Source: Halomonas faecis
GTDB lineage: Bacteria > Pseudomonadota > Gammaproteobacteria > Pseudomonadales > Halomonadaceae
Direction of reading: 5' to 3'
Assembly: GCF_010993975.1 (NCBI RefSeq)
Contig: NZ_JAACZO010000011.1
Span: forward strand, 434,001-498,000
DNA length: 64,000 nt
In this document: piece by piece, positions 37,329 through 48,100 of the stretch
Layout of the letters: each line of letters opens with the position of its first letter
Position numbering within the stretch: the stretch's first letter is position 1
Program-made: the position numbers and the translations under genes
Notes under the pieces: model-generated
What the model was told of the DNA's origin: nothing
The model's input: the letters and a program-made list of their open reading frames with translations, nothing else
The model's database searches: none

Positions 37329-39188
37329 TCAGCCCCACCATTTCCAGACATTGAGGCGCACCCATTGGACCAGCTCACGCGTCCAGACCGCGATCAGCCG
37401 CGCCTCACCCAGCTCGACCTTGCCAACGCCCTCCATCCCCGGGCGTAACGCCTCCGGCGACTCGTCGAGCCGAGCCTCGACCACGAAGCGATTGCTGCCC
37501 TCTCGCCGCCGGGTCTGCGGGGTAACCCGGGTGACTTCGAAGGCGAGGGGGACATCGGTCATTGCCGAAAGGACGAGTTCGCCCTGCTGCCCGGGCGCAA
37601 TATCGTCGATTCGCGACTCGTTCACTTCCAGCTCGATCCGATAGCCTCCGCGGGGCGCCACGCGGAACAACTCTTCCCCCGCCTCGACCGCACTGCCCAG
37701 GCGCTGCGTCAAGTCGCCGCCAACCACCACGCCGTCGTAGGGGGCACGCAAGTTGGCCCGCTCGAGCCGCGACAGGATCAGCTGCAGCTCCGCTTCGACC
37801 TGCTGGCGCTGCGCGTCGATCACATTGAGCGAGGCACGGTCCCCCTCGGCGCGCAACTCCTGAGCCTCGCTGGCCAGCTTGGCAAGCTCGCTCTGCGCCT
37901 GGAGCTGCTGCAGACGCAGATCGCGGGTATCCATGATGGCCAGGATGTCTCCTTCCCGCACTTCATCCCCGGCACGCACGCGCGCTTCCTCGATGTAGCC
38001 CTGGAAGGGGGCCGCCACGACACGCTGCACCTCGCTCTTGAGTGCCGCATCGGCAGAGACGTGCTCCATTCCCGTGGTCACATATGCGAAAGTCACGATA
38101 GCAACCAGCACGAGCGCCGACAGCTTGTAACCCAGATGCCCGGCCCCCAGCAGCCTGCCGCTCTGCTCGCCCAGTGCAGCCAGCATCTTGACCGGCAAGG
38201 CGCGGTCGTTACGGCGTTTCTCTTCCAGGGCCCGCGTACATAGCGCCATCAGGCTCTGCAGTGCCCCGATTTCCTCCTCGTCGAAGGGTCGCTCACGCTC
38301 CACGGTCAATGCACCGCGCGGCTTGCCCTCATCCAGACAGGGCACGCTCAGCGCATGAGGTACGTCGGTCATCTCACACAGCGAGCCGTGGGCCCGATTG
38401 ACGGGGGTCGAGACCTCATGCCCCGGCGATGCCGGTAGCGGCCAGGCAACGGCGCGGCGCTGGTCCAGCGCTTCATCCATGGCGGCTTCGGTTGCCCGGA
38501 TACGGTTCATCTTGCGATTGAAGCGTGCGCTGTGCGAGATCTGCCGCATGCGGGTACGAGTGCCGCGCCGCCAGCCCAGGCTGACCCGCTCGGCATCCAG
38601 GGTGGCAGCCAAGCGAGTGGTGAGCTGCATGGCCGCCGCATTGAAGCTGGGCTGCTCGAGCACTGATGCCAGCAAGGTGAGATGTTCGCCGAGCCGGGCG
38701 CGACGCGCGCTCGACCGTGCTGCCTGGCTGACGAGGATGTCGCGCTCGAGGCTGGCCACGGCATCCTCGAGATGCTGCATCAAAGGCATCAGATCATGCT
38801 CGTCCGGCGAGGCATTCGCGGCTCGCGCCGCCGTGACACGGAATGCCACTGCACCGACCAAGGCGGCATCCCCCCCTTCGCTCGAGTCGCGAACCGGATA
38901 CCCAATGGCTACGCCTCCCGACGCCAAGGGAGAGACCAGGCCCCGGTCCGCCTCGCGAACCTGTCCGGCCAGATCGAGCAGCGACACGCCGTCGGCGTTG
39001 GCCGGCCACAACGCCACGGGCAACCAGCCCTCGGCCTGGTGCCACAGCACGATGCCCTCGTCGAGCGACACCGCGGGATGCGCATGGGTCAAGCGCTGTC
39101 CGCACCTGGACAGCCAGGCCTGGATATCGACGGAGGATTCCGCCACCGAGCCCTGAGTCGTGTCCAGGTGACCGGCACTGGCGGTCAT
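37329..39188 (-). CDS. GAF domain-HlyD membrane adaptor
   Basis: A 619-residue protein with a cytoplasmic N-terminal half and periplasmic adaptor half. Residues ~165-320 form a GAF-like domain (LTLLASVLEQPSFNAAAMQL; ALSVPCLDEGKPRGALTVER; FDEEEIGALQSLMALCTRAL). One transmembrane helix at ~352-372 (LSALVLVAIVTFAYVTTG) is followed by a HlyD part: SEVQRVVAAPFQGYIEEARV, coiled coil ~425-480, second lipoyl half LRAPYDGVVVGGDLTQRLGS, beta domain to ~600. The ATG shares four bases with the giant gene's stop (ATGA), with AGGAG five bases upstream, so translation is coupled to the giant protein. The GAF part may sense a ligand and gate secretion (inference). Confidence 0.88.
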   Translation of the reverse strand: MTASAGHLDTTQGSVAESSVDIQAWLSRCGQRLTHAHPAVSLDEGIVLWHQAEGWLPVALWPANADGVSLLDLAGQVREADRGLVSPLASGGVAIGYPVRDSSEGGDAALVGAVAFRVTAARAANASPDEHDLMPLMQHLEDAVASLERDILVSQAARSSARRARLGEHLTLLASVLEQPSFNAAAMQLTTRLAATLDAERVSLGWRRGTRTRMRQISHSARFNRKMNRIRATEAAMDEALDQRRAVAWPLPASPGHEVSTPVNRAHGSLCEMTDVPHALSVPCLDEGKPRGALTVERERPFDEEEIGALQSLMALCTRALEEKRRNDRALPVKMLAALGEQSGRLLGAGHLGYKLSALVLVAIVTFAYVTTGMEHVSADAALKSEVQRVVAAPFQGYIEEARVRAGDEVREGDILAIMDTRDLRLQQLQAQSELAKLASEAQELRAEGDRASLNVIDAQRQQVEAELQLILSRLERANLRAPYDGVVVGGDLTQRLGSAVEAGEELFRVAPRGGYRIELEVNESRIDDIAPGQQGELVLSAMTDVPLAFEVTRVTPQTRRREGSNRFVVEARLDESPEALRPGMEGVGKVELGEARLIAVWTRELVQWVRLNVWKWWG

Positions 39189-42100
39189 GGCGACTCCTCG
39201 TCATCGCTCAAACGCTGCCAGTCGCGGGCCGCACACTCACGGCGCAGCGCCTCGAGGCGCCAGTTGGCCGATGCCGAACCGCCCACCTGAGCCTTGGCCA
39301 GGCCCCAGCCTAGGCTGGCGCTCAGGGTGGCAAGCCACTCCTCCGGCATTTCCAGCCCGCTTTGCTCGATCAATTCATGGGCATCGGAAACATCCTCGGA
39401 CGGCGCTTCCTCCTCGGCGGCCGGCACCTCTTCCGCAGTCGATGATTCGCCATCGACCGGGGGCGCCTCGCGGCTTTCGGTCACCTCATTCGCGGCTTCT
39501 CCGCCGGCCGTGGCATTACCCCCCGCTGGCGGATTGTCCTGCAGAAGCCGATCCAGATCGTTCACATCGGCGGCCACCTGAGAAGCAATGGTGCCGCGCA
39601 GGGAACGTCCTTCACGCTGCTGCCATTCGGCAATCAGTGACTGCATGCGCTGAATGCCCGAATCGGCCAGACCGGGGGAGTCTGCCATGCCGCCATGACG
39701 ATCGGTGCCACTGCCTCCCCCCATGCCGCTCAGCAGCCAGGGCGAAGCCTCTTCATCGCCGCCATCCTCGCTGTCGTCGGCTTCTCCGGCATCCCGACTG
39801 TAGAGCGATTCCTGAGAGGAGCGAAGCAGGTCGAGACGGCCTTGCGCCAGGGTGACCAGCGACACGAAACGTTCGGTCTCGGCGGGTGGCTCGATGGCAA
39901 AGCGGAAACGGCCGTAATCGCCGACCACGTAGTCTTCGTTGAAGTTGGCGGAGAAACCGTCACCGCCCGCACCGCCGATGGCGATATCGCCGCCGCGACC
40001 GGTATAGATGGCATCGTTACCGCCTTCGAAGAGGCTGGTCGCTTCCACGGACAGCATGCCGTCCATGCGGCTGACCTTGCCGAAGTCGCCGAACAGGATG
40101 TCCTTGCCATCGCCACCTTCGAGCCGATCTCCGCCGGCACCGCCGAACAGCAGGTCGCGGTCGCGCCCCCCGAAGAGGCGATCCACCCCGCCGAGCGACG
40201 GATCGCCGGTTTCGGCGATTCGATAGCGGCCCTGGGCGTCACTGATGATGCGACCGTCGTCGCCGATGGCAATGGATTCGCCGCCGACGTTACGCGTGGC
40301 ATCGCGTCCCACGCCAGCGATGACCTGGTCGTCGCCAAGGCCCATTGCGATGACGTCGTTGCCCCCCGTGGAAGCGCGCGTATCGAGGCTTTCCACCAGC
40401 GAGCGCACGCCGTCGACGGCAACGATGCGGCCATTGTCACCGAGCACGACGTTGTTGCCAGCCGCCAGGTCGATAGCGTCACTGCCATGGCCACCGATCA
40501 CCCAGTCGTCGCCGGCTCCGCTCAGGATCTCGTCATCACCCCCCACTCCGAAAAATATCGATTGGAAGGCGACGACACGTCCCTGGGCATCGAAATCGAT
40601 ACCGGCATGATCACCGGCGATCAAGTCCTGACCGTCGCCGCTTGTGACACGGTCATCGCCGTCCCCCGCGAGTATGACGTTTCCGCCGTCACCGACGGTG
40701 ATATCGTCATCACCAGGACGATCCGGATAGGCAGTCTCTACACGCCGCAGGGTGCCAGCGATATCCCAGTGCATGCTCCCGGCATCCCCCAGGATCACGT
40801 TAGGCTGATCCCCGGCTACGATAGTATCGTCGCCAATGCCCCCAATTGCCGTCACTCGTCCGGCATTGACCTCAACAGCATCATCGCCTCCCGCTTGTGG
40901 CGATAGCGTGGTGGCATCGGTGAGCACGCCCTCCACGGTCCAGCCCAGTTCGACGTTGTCGCCGAACAGCTCGTGGGTGCTGGTTTGCGCAGCTTCCCGA
41001 ATCGTCAGCTCATCATTGCCGACACCACCGATCCAGGTCACGTCGCCGGCATCGACCGTAACCCGGTCGTCACCGCCAACCTCCACAGCAGTGCTAATCG
41101 CACGGGTCAGCACGCCATCGACGGTCCAAGCCAACTCGACATTGTCACCGTATAGTTGATGCGCGCTCTCACTTGTCGCACCGGTGATAACGAGGTCGTC
41201 GCTGCCCGTGCCTCCAACCAGCACATTGCGGCCGGCGCCAGCCGAAAGGCTGTCGTCACCGCCTCGCGCGGTATCGGTGCTGGTCAGACGAATGACACGA
41301 TCGGAATTGAGCAGACGCAGCGCGTCCATGCCTTCTCTAGCAGCGAGCTCGATACGCCCATGATCGCCCAGCAGGATATCATTGTCGTCGCCGCCCAAGA
41401 GGACGTCGTCACCCGGCGCCAAGGAATCACCGGTCGGCAGCTCAATGGACGCCTGAGCATCATGCAGGGTCATCACCGATGCCGCCAGGCTCAGGCGGGT
41501 GGAGAGGTCGACATCCAGGCCGCCATCGCCGTAGAGGTGGTTATTTCCCCCCGCGGTTGCGTCCAGGGTATCGTCACCGCCACCGCCGAACAGCTGGTCG
41601 TTGCCCGCGCCGCCGATCAGGGTGTCGTTACCGGCACCACCAACCAAGGTGACACCGCCGATGGCCCCGGACGCATCCAGCGTGTTGTTGCCAAACTCAG
41701 TGAAGCGCTGCGACAAGGCCGTATTGTAGCCGCCTTCGGCGCTGTAGGGCTCGCCACTGCGCGAGGTGTCGCCAAAGACCACCAGCGGCATCTGGGCCGC
41801 GTAGCCGCCGGAAACCGTGATGGTATCGCCGCCGCGCTCGCCATGCTCGCTGCGGTTGCCTCCCCCGTGCACCACGGTGAGCGGCATCTCGCGAATCAGG
41901 TCGATGTGATGCTCGCCGGCGAAGCCCAGCTCGCCCAGTGAGGCGGCGAGAACCAGCCCGCGACCGTTCTCGACGATATCGCGTATCACATAGCGCTCGT
42001 CATCGAAATGTACGCTGTCACCGCGACGGAAGCCATCGTCGAGCCAGCTTCCGCCGTCTCTCTCGAGAAGGCTCTGCTCGCCTTCGTCCCAGGACTCGAG

Positions 42101-45100
42101 AGTCACTTCACCCTGGAAGCGAGCCGGATCGGCGTCGATGGCCAGTTCGTCGTTGCCGCTGCCGAGGCGCAGGTCGACCACCTCGAAACCATGGTAGGTC
42201 ACCCCACGCTCCGTCACGACGGTGCCACCGTAGCCATCGTCCTGCTCGAGCGAACCTTCCTCCATGCCCAGGCCGGTCAGGGTCGTGGCCGTCAGTTCGC
42301 CCTCGAGATCGGCCACGCTGGCATCTCCATAGAAGATGACTTCGTCGGTGTCGGTCATCTCCACTTCCCCGGTGACGATGCCGCGCGCCTCGTCGCTCAG
42401 TTCACCAGCATCCTCGGTCGGCAGCATGATCGCGTCGGACAGCGAGCGGTCGGTGTCGCTGGTGCCGCCTTCGAGGATCAGCGGTCCGCGAATGCGGTCG
42501 AGGATGTGTTCCCGTGGGGCGAAGACCTTGTCGAACTCGCTGCCCTCGGCCGCCACGTAATCGGGATCGTAGGCCAGCGTCACCTCGACCTTGTCGTACC
42601 AGTCGTCGGCGGTGAAGGTGACCGCCGGGGCCTGCACGCGGTTGACGGTCAAGGTATCGACCGTCTCGTCGAAAACGTGATCGGCAGTGAGGTGCAGCGT
42701 GTCGCCGTCCAGGTTGTTGACCTTGAACAGGCCACCCTGACCGTCGATCTCGAGCAGCATGCCTACGCGAACGCCAAGCGAATCCCAGTCGCCCTCACCG
42801 AGCACCAGGCGCGAACCGGCATGTTCGGCAGACTTCACCGCCACCGCGAAGGCCTCGTCCTCACCGAGCACTTCGTCGAGGAAGACGTCGTCCCCAATCT
42901 GGACGTCAGTATAGCCATCGCTGTTGACGTGAACGGTGACATCGCCGCTGGGCGCCCTGGTGAGCCGCAGCTGGTAGCTGTCGGTCGTTCCATCAGCCCC
43001 CACTACCGTGCCCTGGCCGCTCTGCTCGATCACCAGACCAGCGCTGTCGCCGTCGTAAACGATGACGCGCGCACTCCCCGGCTCCGCATCGTCATAAACC
43101 GAGTCGCCGGCGTCGAGACTGCTGGCAATCTCGAAGTCGATCTGCGTATCCAGGCGATTCTCGGTGTCGCCGTCGGCAACGGCGCTGACCCGCACGCTCT
43201 GCAGCTCATCCCAGTTGTCCTCGGTAAAGGTGAAGGCCTCCTGATCGACCTCCAACTGATCCGCCGGGTAGCTGAGCGTCACGGTGATCTCTTCACCCGG
43301 CTTCGGAGGCGTCGACAGCGAGAACTCGAAGCGCTGCGACTGTCCTGTGGTGTCGTCGCCTTCGATGAGATCCAGTCGTTCGCCCGGCACATCGAGGAAG
43401 ATATCGCCCTGGTCGCGATCGAATACCGTGATCATGGCATTGCCGATGGGCTGGTTCTCGATCTCGGCCAGCGCCTCCGGCGTTTCCTCGCCCTCGGGCG
43501 CCTGTACTCGCGCCATGTGGCTGATGGTGACCTGACGCGTGCCCTCGATGACGCCATCCTCGGGTGCCTGAACGTGAATCTCCTGCTGCTGCGTCCAGCC
43601 GCTGTCGGCGTCATAGACGAAGTCGACGTTCAAGGCGCGCTGGAAATTCTCGCCATCCGCAGAGAGCAGCACCGTCGCCGGATCACCGTTGCCCACGCGA
43701 CGCTGGGCGTTGAGGCGATCCTGAGTGGAGGAAAGTGCCGCGGAGACGGTCAGACTGACCAGGGTGCCGTCGGCGATGTCACCATCGTCGGGCAACGCCA
43801 GGTCGAGCCAGTAGCTTTGCGCATCGCCGCCTTCCAGCAGGAAGGTGCCGTCGCCCTGGTCGATGGACACGACGCCCTGGTCGGGCGTCGCCACGCTGAC
43901 CGGGACACCGCCGCCCAGCAGGGCGGCATAGGCCTCATCATCGCTGAACAGGCCATGGGTGATCAGGCTGCTGGTGCCCTCGGCATCCTGACTGACCACA
44001 CGGCCGGTCACGTCGCCGCCGATGATGAAACTGTCACTACCCAGACCGCCGATGAGTTCGGTGGTCACATCGAAGGCCGTGGAGAGCACGAAGAAGGTGT
44101 CATCGCCTTCCAGCGCATCCACTTCCACCTTCTCGATGTTGGCAAAGCCGATGTTCAGCCCGGCACCGAAGACGCCGTCCTCGGTGATGACGAAGTTGTC
44201 GCCCACCTCGGTACCCAGCACCGTCAGGGTGTTGAAACCGCTCCCGCCGTCGATATCCACCGGGGCGTTGATGTTGTACTCGATGTTGTCGTCATCGGCA
44301 CCGCCGCGCACTTCGATATCGCTCTCGGTGACGAAGGCGCGCACCACGAAATTGTCGTTGCCCGCTTCGCCCTCCATGCGCAGCAGCCCCTTGTTGCTGT
44401 AGACGACGAATTCGTCTTCGCCATCGCCGCCGTAGATCACCATCGACTCGCGGTTGCCGGTGCTCAGCCAGCCCTGGGTCACGCGGTTGGTCTCGATGCG
44501 ATCCTCCTCGCGCACCCCGGAGTTCTGGTAGACACCGTCCTCGAGCTGATCCGGGTCGCTGGGATTCTCGGCGAACACCTGGCCGACCTGAAAGCGATCA
44601 TCGCCGTCGCCGCCGTCCAGCGTCATCAGCGTCGCGGTATCGTCGACGATGAAGGCATCATCGCCACCGTAGCCGTTGACGCGAATCCGCGAGTTGAGCG
44701 AATCGTCATAATCGATGCGCTCCACGTCATCGCCCATGACCCCGGAGTCGACATCGCCGTCCAGGCGCGCAATGAAGTTGCGGCGGATCAGGAACAGATC
44801 CTCGAAGCCCTCTCCGTCACCGCCGTCGACGCCGCGCCCCTCGATGACCAGGTCATCGAGTCCTGCATTCAAGGGGCCGCTGTCGCTGACGGTGATGCGG
44901 TAGTTGCCGTTGTCGCCTGCACCCGCCTGGTCGCGGGTGACGATCCGATAGCTATCGCTGCCGGTCTCGCCATCCATGTAGAGTCGCGCCTCGCGGTCGT
45001 TGAGCTCGATGACCTCCAGGAAGTCGTCGCCTTCACCGCCCAGCAGATGCAGCTCGCCCTCGAGCGATTCGGCGGCCAGGCTCAGGTCGTCGTCGCCACC

Positions 45101-48100
45101 GCCGCCATCGATAATGATACGTGTCGCCACCATGGAGCCGGTGGCCGTCAAGGTATCGGAGTCGTCCTGGGTGCGAATGTGGATCTCGCCGGTCTCGGCG
45201 GCCAGCACGCCCCCCAGTTCGAGGGCGTCATCGCCACTGCCGGTTTGAATGTCGACATTGCCCGATTCGGCAGTGAAGTTGCCGCTCAGTGTCAGGTCGT
45301 CGCTGCCCGCTCCGGAAAGGACATTGATATCCCCCGTCCGCGCAGTGAGCTCACCGTCTAGCACCAAGTGATCGCTACCGTCACCGGTGAGAACGTCGAT
45401 GTCGCCTGACTGGGCAATGTGTTCACCGTCCAGTTCCAACGTATCGTCGCCGGTACCGGTACGAATCTCGATGCCGCGGACCCGTGACTCGAGGCTGCCG
45501 TTCAGCGTCAGTCGATTGTCGCCGTCGCCAGCGTCGATGACGATCTCGTTCGCCTCGATATCGGCTCCATCGACGACGGTGAACCTCTGCGCCTTGTCGC
45601 TCATGTCGACGCGCAAGCGATCGCCGGCTGTCCAGGAGCCCTGCAGTTCGCTGGTCGCCGTGACGTCGTCCAGGTTCGACGCCTCGCCCACCGAGGAGGG
45701 GAGTTCGATCTCGGCGAGAATGTCGCGCCCCGCAACGATCGTGACGTCGGCATCGTCGACGATCACACCGTCGGCGGCATGGATGAGCAGGTCCTCGGCA
45801 GCGTCGACCGTCACCCCATTGGTGAAGGTGACGGTATCGCCGTTGTCGTTCGGCCCATGCGGGTTTTCCTTGGCGGTGAGGACGATGTTCCCGGTCTCGC
45901 TCGACATGTCCTCCTCGACGATCACCGGGCTGTTGGTGGTCAGCTCGATGTCGCCGGCGGCATTCAGCCCGCTGGCGCTGACGCGCAGTTCGCCGCTGTT
46001 GTCGAAGAAGACGCTGCCTCCGGTGGAACGGCCCTCCAGCTGGCCGATCTTGGCCGTGATGACGTCGCTCCGCTCACCGACATTGCCAGAAGCGATGAGG
46101 TGTACGTTGGCCGACAGCAGGTTGAAGTCCTCGTCGGCCTCCAACGCGTTGCGAATGGCGCCCAGGGCGGTGATGAAGGCCAGGTTGTTGCCGCTGGCGG
46201 TGCCGCCACCCGCCGACACGGTGCCCAGGCCCAGCGAGTCGCTCAATTCCGTGAGATAGAGCGAATCGTTGCTGTCGATGTCCAGGCGACCGCTGGTATC
46301 GGTGACCAGATCACGGTCGACGCTGCCGACACCCCCCACGGTGGTAACCAGCAACAGGTCGTGCGCGGTGACGTTGGACGCCAGCAGGTCGTCCTCGCCG
46401 TTGGTGCCGAGAATCGACGAGAGCGCCGCCAACCGCACGTCGCCATCGGTCTGCAGGTGACCCACCCGCAGGTCGTTGTCGGGCGAGTCGAGGCTGATGT
46501 CGCCGCCATGGGCCGTGGCGTCGACCCGCTCGCGCGCTTCGACTTCGAGGGCGTCGCCTGTGGCGAGGTCGCCGATGCCGCCAGCGGCGCTCAGGGTGAT
46601 GGTGTCGGCCAGCACCTTGAGCAGGTCGTGGGCGAGGCCGTCGCGGATGTCGCCAGCGGAATCGAGTACCACGTCGCCACGCTCCGAATAGAGCGACGCG
46701 ACCGTGATATCACGACCGTCGACGGTCTCCAGGTGAATGCTCTCCTGGGCCCGGGCCGTGATCAGGCCATCGCCGTCGCTGCCCAGGCGCAGTTCGATCG
46801 GATTCGTCCGAGTGCCGATGCCACCCGTGGCCGCCTCGAGAATGGCGTCCGTCGCCTCGATGACCGCTCCGTCGGCCACGATGCCGCCACCCACCTTGAT
46901 GCGCAGGTCGGCACCGGCACGAATATGGCTCAACACCAGGTCATCTTCCGAGCCCAAGTAGAGCGCCTCGGCGGCATCCACGCTGATGCCGGACGACGCG
47001 TCGCGCTGCGCGACGTTCACGTCCTCGCGCTGGTCGATGACGATGTGCGTAAGGTCGACATCGTCACCGGCACCCAAGGGATCCAGCAGTACCTTGCCGA
47101 GCTGGATGGCCTGCCCCGTCTCGGCCTGAACGTCGGCCTCGGTGGACATGACCAGTTCGATCCCGTCGATCGACTCGACGGTCAGATAGCGGCCGTTCTC
47201 GGTGTAATTGAGCGTTTCTTCGCCGTTGAGATAAAGGGTGTCGCCTATCTCGAAGCCGCTGTCGTTCCAGTCGCCGTCGCCCGTGAAGGTGGCGATCAGG
47301 CGGTTGCCGTCATCACCCTGGCTTTCGACCCGAAAATCCACTTCGGTGTCGAGCAGGCCGCCCTCGATGTAGGTGATGTCGTTGCGCTCCGCGGCGGAGA
47401 GCATCACCCGCTGGTCGTCGGTGAGGCCCTGGAAGGCGTTCTCGCCGCCATCCAGAGAAATGACCTCGTAGCCATCCACGGAGCCGACGCTGCCGGACTG
47501 GGTCACGATGGTGATCGCCCCACCGGCGTCGATGTTGGGCTCCTCGATCTCCACCTGAGTATCGGTGGTCTCCTTGAGCAGCCCCTCGCCCACCAGGCTC
47601 AGCAGCTGCTTCTCCGTCCAGACCTTGATGTCGGCCTTCAATTCATCCTTCTCGGCCTGACTCACCTCGACAACGTGATCGGCGAGATAGACATCCGTTT
47701 CTTCGGAAAAATTCTCATGCAATTCATGGAAGCGTTCGGTGCGAGTCGTCTCTAGCGCTTCGATCTCGGATTCATTCTCTCCCTGCGCCAGCATGGCCTG
47801 GCGTTTGTCATCATCGAAACGAATCTCGGCATCCGGGTCATAAGCCACCCAACGCCGATACGTCACCTCTGTCGCAGCAGACAGCGAAAGGGCGGCCCCC
47901 TTGATCACATGACCGCCATCCTCGATGAGTGCCTCGAGAACATTGGCCAGGTCGGCATCGAGACCGTCCAGGTCCAACGAAGCGGCAGACTCCAGATCAT
48001 CGCGGGACAGGGTCTCGTAACTCGAATCTCCGGTATAGAGCCTGTGCTCGGCACCTTCTTCGCCCGTCGGGGACAGGTCGGCTGCCCTGACGAGCTCCCC

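Noticed and set aside
45130..45475. 72-bp repeats as a CRISPR array
   Set aside because: Units are coding, diverged and contiguous, with no conserved short palindromic repeat alternating with spacers.
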